From: an uncultured Pedobacter sp.
GTDB taxonomy: Bacteria; Bacteroidota; Bacteroidia; Sphingobacteriales; Sphingobacteriaceae
Direction: 5' to 3'
Assembly (NCBI RefSeq): GCF_946479715.1
Contig: NZ_CAMLHF010000006.1
Coordinates: 1-57,918 of the forward strand
DNA: 57,918 bases
Made by a program: the position numbers and the translations under genes. The notes under the pieces were generated by a model. That model made no database searches, had not been told where the DNA came from, and worked only from the letters and a program-made list of their open reading frames with translations. This document shows, piece by piece, positions 44,291 through 52,641 of this stretch; the stretch's first letter is position 1; every line of letters begins with the position of its first letter.

Positions 44291-44984
44291 AACAGATAAT
44301 TAAGTATTAACTGATTGAAAACCTTTTTTAATTTGATTTTATAGAAACTAATAGATTAAATTTTAAATACACGTATGCCAGATCGCCTGCCAATCGAGCA
44401 GATTGAACAGCAACAAGTAAAAAAATTTAAAATATTTTTAAAACGATTTAGCTAGGGATCTCCGCAACCAACAGATTGCAAAGCCTAGCTTCAGCATTTA
44501 AAATTGGCATGTTATGCCCAGGAAAAAAATTGTGATTATGCCGTGAGAACTCACTACATAGCTTTTTAGTAAAAGTTTGATTCATAGTTTGGCTTATTAG
44601 GTTAGTATTTGGTTTCCCGACAATGACTTATGGTGCTAAATCGATTATCTATAGCAATAATACGAAAGAAAATTTAAATTCCAAATCTTTTCTAGCATTT
44701 TTTTTACACAAAATGATATAAGTGCATTCGATTGCCAAATAAGCCATATTTAGCCCATAAACCCATACTACAACGTTATCGTAACAAACGTTTATGTAAT
44801 CGCATATAACCATCATCCTCAGCCATATGAAACCACTAATTTTATACATATATATTACATCTAAGCTGCAATTATCACGTTGTAGTAATTATTAAAATAT
44901 AAATACATAAACATGTCCTTTTTAATGAATGAAAATTTGTTATTTTGAATTATATTAAAAACAGGCCCCTTACACAAAACAGAT
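44291..44984. other. Intergenic region between the surface locus and the pentose phosphate operon
   Basis: 694 AT-rich nt between divergent genes; it must contain the promoters for both operons. I see no clear TAnnTTTG/-33 pair, riboswitch or large repeat. A short minus-strand frame at 44448-44585 (45 residues, starting MNQTFTKKLCSEF) looks somewhat protein-like, but its length does not exceed chance and no family is recognised. A longer minus-strand frame at 44649-44849 has an unlikely composition. Confidence 0.5.
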
Positions 44985-45749
44985 ATGCCAGTTAAGCAAA
45001 AAAAAGAAAGCGGAAACAACATTTTATCAATAGATATAGGTGGCACCAGCATTAAAGCCTGTATATTAAGTTCAAAAGGAGACCTGCTCTCTGAATTCAA
45101 AAAACTGCCTACCCCAAAAAACTCTACACCCGAAGAAGTTATTAAAACCATTAAGGAATTGGTAGCATCGCTCGAAGACACCTTCGACAGGATATCAATC
45201 GGCTTTCCTGGATATGTTAAATGCGGTAAAGTAGAAACAGCTCCAAACCTGGCTAAAAACAAATGGACCAATGTTAATCTTGCCCAACAGGTAAGTAATT
45301 TATTTAACAGACCAGTAAGGCTTATTAATGATGCCGACCAACAAGCACTTGGAATTGTAAGTGGAATAGGCTTCGAAATTGTATTTACAGTAGGTACCGG
45401 TTTTGGTACTGCGCTGGTATTTGATGGCGAACTACTCCCCCATTTTGAACTGGCTCATTTACCGGTAACAAAAACAAAGGACTATGATGATTACATAGGA
45501 ACCAAAGCTTTTGAAAAAATTGGAAAAAAAGACTGGAACGAACGTTTGGAACGTATCATCCAGATCTATAAAACAGTATTCAATTACGACACATTATATA
45601 TAGGTGGTGGAAATTCCAAGCACATTACTTTTGAGCTTGATCATAACATTCATCTGGTAACCAACAAAGACGGCATCAAAGGCGGTGCTAAACTTTGGGA
45701 AGTTGCCGAAAAATATCATGTATACACAACTCGTCCTAACGACAAATAA
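44985..45749 (+). CDS. ROK-family polyphosphate-glucokinase-like sugar kinase
   Basis: 254 residues, cytoplasmic. Phosphate-binding loop LSIDIGGTSIKACIL, sugar-binding NDADQQALGIV, and VGTGFGTALVFDGELLPHFELAH, which closely follows the GTGIGxAL..G.L.PN.ELGH pattern of polyphosphate/ATP glucokinases. The length (about 250) also matches PPGK rather than the longer Zn-containing ROK glucokinases. The expected product, glucose 6-phosphate, is the substrate of the G6PDH encoded two genes downstream. The next gene begins 4 nt after its stop. Phosphate donor preference cannot be read from the sequence. Confidence 0.85.
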   Translation: MPVKQKKESGNNILSIDIGGTSIKACILSSKGDLLSEFKKLPTPKNSTPEEVIKTIKELVASLEDTFDRISIGFPGYVKCGKVETAPNLAKNKWTNVNLAQQVSNLFNRPVRLINDADQQALGIVSGIGFEIVFTVGTGFGTALVFDGELLPHFELAHLPVTKTKDYDDYIGTKAFEKIGKKDWNERLERIIQIYKTVFNYDTLYIGGGNSKHITFELDHNIHLVTNKDGIKGGAKLWEVAEKYHVYTTRPNDK

Positions 45750-45753
45750 AATA

Positions 45754-47166
45754 ATGAAGAATAAATACACTTTAGGAATGATCGGCCTCGGAACCATGGG
45801 CCGAAATTTATTGCTTAATATGGCCGATAATGGCTTTCAGGTTACAGGTTATGATAAGGATGCCCGCATGCTTAAAAAGCTTGAAGAAGATGGTAAGGCC
45901 CATAACTTAAAAGGATTTGAATCATTAGAGGATTTTATACAAAGCCTTGAACTTCCAAGAAGGATTATGCTTTTAGTACCTGCTGGTAAAATTGTTGACA
46001 GCGTAATTCAGGAACTTGTTCCTTTGCTTGATAAAGGTGATATGATCATCGACAGTGGAAACTCTCACTTTACCGACACAAGCAGAAGAGCAATAGAGCT
46101 TTCAGACCAGGGCATCCACTTCTTTGGAATGGGTATATCCGGTGGCGAAGAAGGTGCCCGTTTCGGACCAAGCATGATGCCGGGCGGAGATAAAGCTGCT
46201 TACAACGCAGTAAAACCTATTCTCGAGGCTGTTTCTGCAAAAGTTAACGGCGATCCTTGCGTAGCATACATTGGCCCGGGTGCTTCTGGCCACTTTGTGA
46301 AAATGGTTCACAATGGTATTGAATATTCAATGATGCAAATTCTTGCCGAAACTTACGACCTTTTAAAGAACGTACTCGGCTATAACAATGAGCAGATATA
46401 CAACACATTTGAAAAATGGAACAACGGCAGGTTAAAATCTTTCCTACTGGAAGTAACCCGCGACATTTTTAAAGTTAAAGATCAAAAAACCGGAGGCTAC
46501 CTGATTGATGTTATCAAAGATCAGGCAAAATCTAAAGGTACAGGAAAATGGACTTCACAAGTCTCTATGGATTTGCAGTTACCTATCCCAACTATAAACG
46601 AGTCGGTAAGTTCTCGCGATCTGTCAAAATTCAAAGCCCTTCGTGTTGCATTATCGCAAGCATTACCACATCAGCAAATTAAAGTTGAAGATGCAGCTGC
46701 ATTCGAAGTGCAATTAGAGCAGGCGCTTTATTTCGCTATGATTACTTCTTATGCTCAGGGACTTCATTTGCTGGAGCAAGCCTCTGCAGAATTCAAATAT
46801 GAGCTAAACCTGAAAGAAATCTCACAAATATGGCGTGGCGGATGTATCATCCGCGCGGTATTACTTGAAGACATTTATCAGGCTTACAAAAAACAACCGG
46901 AATTGCCGCATCTGTATTCAGATGAGAGCATCCAAAATCAGTTAAAAGAAATTATCCCGGGCACAAGAAATGTGGTGATCACAGCGTTAAACAATGGTAT
47001 TGCAATTCCTTGTTTCGCCTCTGCCCTTACCTATTACGATTCCCTTAGAACTGATAAATCACCATTAAATTTAACCCAGGCACAGAGAGATTTCTTTGGC
47101 GCACATACTTTTGAGCGCATTGATGAAGAAGGTATTTTCCATGCCGATTGGAACGAGAACAATTAA
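45754..47166 (+). CDS. gnd: 6-phosphogluconate dehydrogenase (decarboxylating)
   Basis: 470 residues from the ATG at 45754; an earlier ATG at 45685 lies inside the kinase gene and adds non-family residues. NADP-binding fold starts GMIGLGTMGRNLLLNMADNG. The substrate site is FFGMGISGGEEGARFGPSMM with GHFVKMVHNGIEYSMMQ, and DQAKSKGTGKWTSQ and IWRGGCIIRAVLLEDI follow in the helical domain. The length fits the long dimeric form. It converts 6-phosphogluconate to ribulose 5-phosphate and CO2, giving NADPH. Gene order is kinase-gnd-zwf-pgl. Confidence 0.97.
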   Translation: MKNKYTLGMIGLGTMGRNLLLNMADNGFQVTGYDKDARMLKKLEEDGKAHNLKGFESLEDFIQSLELPRRIMLLVPAGKIVDSVIQELVPLLDKGDMIIDSGNSHFTDTSRRAIELSDQGIHFFGMGISGGEEGARFGPSMMPGGDKAAYNAVKPILEAVSAKVNGDPCVAYIGPGASGHFVKMVHNGIEYSMMQILAETYDLLKNVLGYNNEQIYNTFEKWNNGRLKSFLLEVTRDIFKVKDQKTGGYLIDVIKDQAKSKGTGKWTSQVSMDLQLPIPTINESVSSRDLSKFKALRVALSQALPHQQIKVEDAAAFEVQLEQALYFAMITSYAQGLHLLEQASAEFKYELNLKEISQIWRGGCIIRAVLLEDIYQAYKKQPELPHLYSDESIQNQLKEIIPGTRNVVITALNNGIAIPCFASALTYYDSLRTDKSPLNLTQAQRDFFGAHTFERIDEEGIFHADWNENN

Positions 47167-47203
47167 TTAAATCACAACCTACACTGCATATAATAACATT
47201 CTA

Positions 47204-48715
47204 ATGAAAACTAGCCTCAACGTTAACCCAACCATAGTAGTAATTTTTGGCGGTACCGGTGACTTAAATTTGCGCAAACTTGCGCCCGCTCTTTACAACT
47301 TATACACAGACGGCTACATGCCTGAAAAGTATGCCATCATTGGAACTGCCCGCAGGCCCCTTACTGACGAAAAATTCAGAGAGAACCTAATGGATGGGGT
47401 AAACAAATTCTCAAGATCAGGAAAGGTAAAGCAGGAAAAGTGGAACAAATTTGCAGAAAATGTTATTTATAATTCTGTTGATGTAGAGACTCCTGAAAGC
47501 TTTGGTCTACTTAAAAAGAGCATAGAGAAACTTCAGAAAGAGTTTGGCCCTAAAACACAGGTTATCTATTACCTTGCTGTAGCACCAAACTTGTTCCCGC
47601 TTATAGCTAAGTGCCTGTCAGATTATGGATTAGCAGGAACTGAAGACAACTGCCGTATTGTAATCGAAAAACCTTTTGGAAGAGATCTTGAAACAGCTAA
47701 AGAACTAAATTGTATTCTTACCGGCATATTTACCGAGAAACAGATCTATCGCATAGATCATTATCTGGGTAAAGAAACCGTGCAGAACATAATGGCTTTC
47801 CGTTTTGCAAACTCATTCTTGGAGCCACTTTGGAACCGTACTTATATAGATCACATTCAAATTTCTGTAACAGAGCAACTTGGCGTTGGCGATAGAGGTG
47901 GTTATTACGAAGGTGCCGGTGCATTAAGAGACATGATTCAGAACCATTTGCTTCAACTACTTTGTTTAATTGGTATGGAAACGCCAGTAAACTTTGATGC
48001 AGATGAGATCAGAAACAAAAAAGTTGATGTCTTAAAAGCAATGCGTCCGTTTAGCCCTGAAGACATTCGTTTCAGTACAGTTAGAGGTCAGTATACTAAA
48101 GGGTGGGTAGAAGGTAAAGAAGTACCAGGATATAGACACGAAACTGGCGTAGATGCTAATTCAAACACTGAAACCTTTGCTGCAATTAAATTTTTTGTAG
48201 ACAACTGGAGATGGCAGGGAATTCCGTTCTACGTACGCACCGGAAAACGTTTGTTCCAAACATCTTCATTAATTACCATTCAGTTTAAAGATGTACCACA
48301 CCATATTTTCCCTTCAGGGGTAACCGAGCACTGGCAGCAAAACAGGTTGATCATCAGTATTCAGCCTGAAATGAGTATCCGTTTACAGGTACAAGGTAAA
48401 AGACCGGGATTAGATATGGTATTAAACCCTGTTGACATGGTATTTGACTACAAAGGAACCTATAGCTCAGAAACACCTGAGGCTTATGAAACCCTTTTAT
48501 TAGACGTTATGACAGGCGATCAGACCCAGTTTATGCGTGCCGATCAGGTAGAAGCTGCGTGGGAATTACTAATGCCGGTTGTTAATGCGTGGGAAAGCAA
48601 AAAGTCTTTAAGCTTCCCTAATTACACTGCAGATTCATGGGGACCAGAAGACGCCGAGGCGTTGATTGCCAGAGATGGTTTCCACTGGTTTGCATTACCA
48701 CTAAATAAAGAATAA
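47204..48715 (+). CDS. zwf: Glucose-6-phosphate 1-dehydrogenase
   Basis: 503 residues. Nucleotide-binding start VVIFGGTGDLNLRKLAPALY, the conserved catalytic motif RIDHYLGKETVQN, and EGAGALRDMIQNHLLQLLCL and FYVRTGKRL further on. It oxidises glucose 6-phosphate to 6-phosphogluconolactone with production of NADPH. The gene follows gnd by 37 nt and its stop overlaps the pgl start (TAATG), so the lactone-forming and lactone-hydrolysing enzymes are co-translated. Confidence 0.98.
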   Translation: MKTSLNVNPTIVVIFGGTGDLNLRKLAPALYNLYTDGYMPEKYAIIGTARRPLTDEKFRENLMDGVNKFSRSGKVKQEKWNKFAENVIYNSVDVETPESFGLLKKSIEKLQKEFGPKTQVIYYLAVAPNLFPLIAKCLSDYGLAGTEDNCRIVIEKPFGRDLETAKELNCILTGIFTEKQIYRIDHYLGKETVQNIMAFRFANSFLEPLWNRTYIDHIQISVTEQLGVGDRGGYYEGAGALRDMIQNHLLQLLCLIGMETPVNFDADEIRNKKVDVLKAMRPFSPEDIRFSTVRGQYTKGWVEGKEVPGYRHETGVDANSNTETFAAIKFFVDNWRWQGIPFYVRTGKRLFQTSSLITIQFKDVPHHIFPSGVTEHWQQNRLIISIQPEMSIRLQVQGKRPGLDMVLNPVDMVFDYKGTYSSETPEAYETLLLDVMTGDQTQFMRADQVEAAWELLMPVVNAWESKKSLSFPNYTADSWGPEDAEALIARDGFHWFALPLNKE

Positions 48716-49440
48716 TGAATTTATTAATTTATAAAACTCAAAGCGAATTATTTGAGGATCTGATAGATTACATAGTAACTATTGCCAATCAGTCAATTGC
48801 TGAAAATGATTGCTTTAATTTTGTACTTACAGGCGGAAACTCACCTAAAGCCTTATACGAATTACTTGCCACCACATACCGTGATAAAATTGACTGGTCT
48901 AAAGTATATTTCTTCTTTGGCGATGAGCGCAATGTATTGCCTAGTCACGAAAGTTATAACGGCTTAATGGCTAAAAGAGCAATACTAGATCCCTTAAATA
49001 TTGCCGAAGACCATATATTTTATGTAGATACTACCCTTGCTCCTGAAAAGGCAGCTATTGAGTATAACAAAGCTATATCTGCGCATTTTAATGGTGCTGA
49101 CATCATTTTTGACCTGATCCTACTGGGAATGGGTGATGATGCACATACTGCTTCGTTATTCCCCGGAACATCTATTCTTGATAACAAGGAAGTAGAAATA
49201 GATTCAGTATTCGTAGAAAAACTTTCTACCTACAGAATCAGCTTTACTGCACCCCTAATTAATAAAGCTAAGAACATTGCTTTCCTTGTTTTTGGCGAGA
49301 CTAAAGCAGAGGCTGTAAAACACGTTATCGAAGCTCCAAAAAAGAATACAAAATTGTATCCTTCACAATTAATCAACCCTGTTGATGGTAGTGTAACCTG
49401 GTTTCTTGATGATGCAGCAGCAAGCCTGTTAGATAGTTAA
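48715..49440 (+). CDS. pgl: 6-phosphogluconolactonase (DevB type)
   Basis: 241 residues. Family signatures: FVLTGGNSPKALYELL, VYFFFGDERNVLPSHESYNG and ILLGMGDDAHTASLFPGTS. It hydrolyses 6-phosphogluconolactone to 6-phosphogluconate, completing the oxidative pentose phosphate branch encoded in this operon. The ATG shares its first base with the zwf stop. A perfect terminator hairpin follows 13 nt after the stop. Confidence 0.97.
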   Translation: MNLLIYKTQSELFEDLIDYIVTIANQSIAENDCFNFVLTGGNSPKALYELLATTYRDKIDWSKVYFFFGDERNVLPSHESYNGLMAKRAILDPLNIAEDHIFYVDTTLAPEKAAIEYNKAISAHFNGADIIFDLILLGMGDDAHTASLFPGTSILDNKEVEIDSVFVEKLSTYRISFTAPLINKAKNIAFLVFGETKAEAVKHVIEAPKKNTKLYPSQLINPVDGSVTWFLDDAAASLLDS

Positions 49441-49453
49441 TAAGATCTTAAAC

Positions 49454-49496
49454 AAAAAAAAGGGTGTATCATGATTTATGATACACCCTTTTTTTT
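49454..49496 (+). terminator. Strong intrinsic terminator of the pentose phosphate operon
   Basis: A perfect long stem in which AGGGTGTATCAT pairs with ATGATACACCCT around a 5-nt loop (GATTT), extended by a run of A before and T after (eight T). Classical Rho-independent structure. Confidence 0.93.
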
Positions 49497-49574
49497 GTAA
49501 AAAATACAAGTATGTTACAAAACAGAAATATTCCAATTTAGTATCTTGCCATCAAAATATCCACCCTATTTGTT

Positions 49575-50804
49575 ATGGAAAAAGAAATCAATGCATTACC
49601 CCGCCGTCAGTTTCTGGGCAATGTATCAAAAGCAGGAATACTAGGTTCATTAGCTGCTTTTTTACCAGGCAGCAGTTCTGCAGAAGTACTTAAATCCTTT
49701 ACCGCCATCCCGGAAGACGGGCATGTCTTTTTAACAAAACCCTATCTGCAATTACCTTCGGCAGATGGCATCACCATAAGGTGGGTTACCAACAAACTCT
49801 GTTACAGCTGGATCGAATACGGCGAAGGGAATAATCTAAACCTAAAAGCCCACAATGTAACCGATGGTCTGGTTGATGCCCACAACAGAATAAACTTTGT
49901 CAAATTAAAAGATCTTAAACCAGATACAAAATACAGCTACCGTGTATTGTCTAAAGAAATCACAGACTTTCAGCCCTATTCTTTAAAATATGGAGAAACC
50001 ATTTCTAGTGAAACCCATTCCTTTAGCACACCAAAAGCAAATCCTGAGGCAGTTTCATGGCTTATTTTAAACGATATTCACGATCGCCCAGCATCAATTC
50101 CACATCTGTTAAAATTAAACACCGAGGATTACGATTATGTATTTTTCAACGGCGATATTTTTGATTTTCAGAAAGATGAACAACAGATCATAGACCACAT
50201 GCTTAATCCATCTACAGATGTATTTGCAAGTACAAAACCGTTTATGTTCGTCCGCGGTAATCACGAAACCAGAGGAAAATTCTCTCGTGAACTAAAAGAC
50301 TATTTTTCTACTAAAGACGACAAAGGATATTTTGCTTACCAATGGGGCCCGGTTTTCAATATCGTATTAGATACTGGCGAGGATAAGCCAGACGATCATC
50401 CGGTTTATGCCGGAATAGTAGATTTTGATGGCTACCGTAAAGAACAAGCTAAATGGCTCGAAGAAATCATGAAATCAAGCGCTTATAAAAAAGCAAAGTT
50501 CCGTGTGGTTATGATGCATATTCCGCTATATCATTCCGGCGACTGGCATGGGCCAATGCATTGCAGAGAACTCTTTGCGCCATTGTTTAAAAAGTATAAG
50601 GTAGACATTGTAATTTCCGGACACACACATACCTATGGCGTTTGGCCACCATCTGCAGAACACCCCTACCCTGTTATCATAGGCGGCGGACCGCAAGAAG
50701 GAAAGCGTACACTTATAAAAGTAAAAGCCGACAGTAAAACACTGGATTTAGTTATGCTTAAAGACGATGGATCGGAAGTAGGAAAATACAGCTTAAGGAG
50801 CTAG
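49575..50804 (+). CDS. Tat-exported metallophosphoesterase with purple-acid-phosphatase-like N-terminal domain
   Basis: 409 residues. The leader LPRRQFLGNVSKAGILGSLAAFLP is a twin-arginine signal. A fibronectin-like domain (ITIRWVTNKLCYSWIEYGEG, LKDLKPDTKYSYRVLS) precedes the calcineurin-like phosphoesterase core: LNDIHDRP (where D-x-H is metal binding), FNGDIFDF, VRGNHETRG, MHIPLYHSGDWHGP and SGHTHTYG. All five blocks are present, so it should be an active di-metal enzyme in the periplasm. Phosphomonoester or diester preference is not known. It follows the pgl terminator as a separate unit. Confidence 0.92.
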   Translation: MEKEINALPRRQFLGNVSKAGILGSLAAFLPGSSSAEVLKSFTAIPEDGHVFLTKPYLQLPSADGITIRWVTNKLCYSWIEYGEGNNLNLKAHNVTDGLVDAHNRINFVKLKDLKPDTKYSYRVLSKEITDFQPYSLKYGETISSETHSFSTPKANPEAVSWLILNDIHDRPASIPHLLKLNTEDYDYVFFNGDIFDFQKDEQQIIDHMLNPSTDVFASTKPFMFVRGNHETRGKFSRELKDYFSTKDDKGYFAYQWGPVFNIVLDTGEDKPDDHPVYAGIVDFDGYRKEQAKWLEEIMKSSAYKKAKFRVVMMHIPLYHSGDWHGPMHCRELFAPLFKKYKVDIVISGHTHTYGVWPPSAEHPYPVIIGGGPQEGKRTLIKVKADSKTLDLVMLKDDGSEVGKYSLRS

Positions 50805-50810
50805 ACTAGT

Positions 50811-50828
50811 AGTTTAGCTTGCTAAACT
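50811..50828. terminator. Bidirectional hairpin between convergent genes
   Basis: Perfect 8-bp arms AGTTTAGC / GCTAAACT with a 2-nt loop, just after the phosphoesterase stop and overlapping the last codons of the convergent DUF4833 gene. A T-rich stretch (TTTAATTCTTTCT) follows on the plus strand. The 2-nt loop is tight, so the real loop is probably 4 nt with 7 pairs. Confidence 0.6.
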
Positions 50829-51409
50829 TTAATTCTTTCTAAAACCGCAGCATTGTTTTCGGTATTTACACCTTTTAGTTCCACATATTTAACATTTGGC
50901 AACCAAAAAGAACCACCTTCAATCCTCACAAAAATCCTGTCGAGCTGAATCTTTTTGTTATTAACCGTTACATAAACATGGAACTTTTTGTCGTTCTCAG
51001 ATTTAAGCAAATACATCGGCAGTTTTTTATGCGAAACAAACCTTAGTTCATAGTGGTCTTTCCCTATCTCTTTAGCTTGAATACCATATGCAAATTTCTT
51101 TTGAATGTAGCTCAAATCCTTTTTCTCCCCTTCATCGCCATAACGGATCCAATACACAAGAATAGGTTCTTTTCTATCTACCTCTCCATTTTTATCTGCA
51201 TTTAATTCACAGATGATCGTGTTGGTATTCGGGTCTCTCTGCAGATAAAAAAGCTGATTGGCAATTCCTTTTGGAGTGGGGAATTTTAAAGGTGAAGGAT
51301 CACTTTTATCAACTGCCTGAGCATATGTAGGTACAGGATTCACTATTGCTGTAATTAACAAACTAAAGAGCAACAGTATATTGAGGGTTAGTAATTTAGC
51401 GGTTTTCAT
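50822..51409 (-). CDS. Exported DUF4833 protein
   Basis: 195 residues from the ATG at 51409 (MKTAKLLTLNILLLFSLLI...YAQ signal); the frame continues to 51508, but the extra 33 residues precede the signal and are unlikely. Body: LFYLQRDPNTNTIICELN, PILVYWIRYGDEGEKKDLS, KKFAYGIQAKEIGKDHYELR, KKIQLDRIFVRIEGG. This matches DUF4833, a periplasmic family of unknown function. Convergent with the phosphoesterase gene. Confidence 0.8.
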   Translation of the reverse strand: MKTAKLLTLNILLLFSLLITAIVNPVPTYAQAVDKSDPSPLKFPTPKGIANQLFYLQRDPNTNTIICELNADKNGEVDRKEPILVYWIRYGDEGEKKDLSYIQKKFAYGIQAKEIGKDHYELRFVSHKKLPMYLLKSENDKKFHVYVTVNNKKIQLDRIFVRIEGGSFWLPNVKYVELKGVNTENNAAVLERIKV

Positions 51410-51551
51410 TGGTAAAGTATTAGGGCTCAAAGATAAAAAGAGAATTCTAAACTCTTGAAATTCAATTGTCAAATTGCCGACATTATCTTTCACAAGTAAA
51501 TGCCTCAAAAGTTCCTTTTTACCATGAAAATGTGTTTCTTTAACTTTATTG

Positions 51552-52196
51552 ATGAATTTAATGAATCTCAGATCCCTATTATTCGTAGCCCTTCTATGCT
51601 CAACTTGTTTTGTAACGTTCGCACAAAAAGAAGATAAACCAAATGCACTACAATTGTTTCTTCAGGCAAATGCTGATAGCACAATTATTTTTCAATATGA
51701 GCCCAACTCTGTTCAACTATCACCTTATTACATTTTAAGCAAAAAAGCGGACACCATAACAGCCTATACCTATAAAGCCCTGCCCAAATTGGATAAGAGA
51801 ATTAGACTTCCAAGATCTATAGGTGCAAAAATTCGGCATAGGAATTATATTGCTATAAATTTAGTTCCAATTGATGTAAATATCTATTTCCAACCTGTTT
51901 ATTTTAGCCCTAAAAAACTGTTTAATTTTTGGAAAAACATTACTAAAGAAAAGCCCTGGCAGTTAGCCGACGATTCTGTTGATGGCCATGCATGTATTGA
52001 TAGCCAGGGCAATAGAACCGGAAATTATATTTACGATGGCGGAGGGATTTACCTATATCTGATCACCAAACAAGAGATAAAAAAACTGGACTATTATGCT
52101 CCTCAGTTTTTTGAGAAACAGGTTTGTCCGGGCAGAAAAGGCCGAATCTCAATCCTAAAGATCGAGCAGGTATTTGACAGACATTTTCATCTATAG
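51552..52196 (+). CDS. Exported protein of unknown function
   Basis: 214 residues from the ATG at 51552 (the preceding TTG codon is in frame). A signal peptide (LRSLLFVALLCSTCFVTFA-Q) is followed by a mostly beta mature part: STIIFQYEPNSVQLSPYYIL, KADTITAYTYKAL, WQLADDSVDGHACIDSQG and a C-terminal ISILKIEQVFDRHFHL. No family recognised. It is divergent from the DUF4833 gene, about 140 nt away, so a shared regulatory region is possible. Confidence 0.65.
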   Translation: MNLMNLRSLLFVALLCSTCFVTFAQKEDKPNALQLFLQANADSTIIFQYEPNSVQLSPYYILSKKADTITAYTYKALPKLDKRIRLPRSIGAKIRHRNYIAINLVPIDVNIYFQPVYFSPKKLFNFWKNITKEKPWQLADDSVDGHACIDSQGNRTGNYIYDGGGIYLYLITKQEIKKLDYYAPQFFEKQVCPGRKGRISILKIEQVFDRHFHL

Positions 52197-52233
52197 TATA
52201 ATTCTGAACCAGAACTGGTATATTGCAGCAATT

Positions 52234-52554
52234 ATGGGTTACGCAAAAGAAAGAGGAAAGCTTGAAAAGCTATCAACAAAAATAGTCGGCATAAGCATTT
52301 ATGACGAGAAGAATTTAGCAATTCTAATCGATATTCACGAGCAGTACTCGCATACTGTAAGGATACTAAAAAACAAAGAACCAGAAACATTTAGTGATCT
52401 ATACAATAATGAATTACAGGAAGTAAAAACTGGCAAAAGGTCTCTTAGAGAGAGCGATTCAGACGAAACTCGTCAGGCTAATTTCATTGCATACAAAGAA
52501 TCAATACAGCGTGCTTTAGAGAAAACAATTAAAGCCACAATAGAATCTTTATAA
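52234..52554 (+). CDS. Hypothetical cytoplasmic protein
   Basis: 106 residues from the ATG at 52234; an upstream in-frame ATG at 52174 overlaps the previous gene and adds a hydrophobic leader that is less likely. Charged, mostly helical sequence (RGKLEKLSTKIVGISIYDEK, YSHTVRILKNKEPETFSDLY, AYKESIQRALEKTIKATIESL). No family recognised. It lies 37 nt after the exported protein gene and is followed by a strong terminator, so both form one transcription unit. Confidence 0.6.
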   Translation: MGYAKERGKLEKLSTKIVGISIYDEKNLAILIDIHEQYSHTVRILKNKEPETFSDLYNNELQEVKTGKRSLRESDSDETRQANFIAYKESIQRALEKTIKATIESL

Positions 52555-52587
52555 GAATAGACTCTTTACAAGAAGAATTGAAAGCAT

Positions 52588-52623
52588 AAAAAGGCCCGAT
52601 TGAAAATTCAGTCGGGCCTTTTT
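52588..52623. terminator. Bidirectional intrinsic terminator
   Basis: The arms AAAAAGGCCCGA and TCGGGCCTTTTT pair perfectly over 12 bp around a 12-nt loop; two T-A pairs and further A-T pairs can form inside the loop. It separates the plus-strand 106-residue gene from the convergent DUF937-OmpA gene. Confidence 0.92.
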
Positions 52624-52641
52624 ATTGCTTCAAATTGTAAT

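Noticed and set aside
44649..44849. A 66-residue minus-strand open frame in the large intergenic region
   Set aside because: Composition (many Tyr, Ile, Cys, Val without a domain or signal pattern) and AT-rich context suggest a chance frame; no family recognised.
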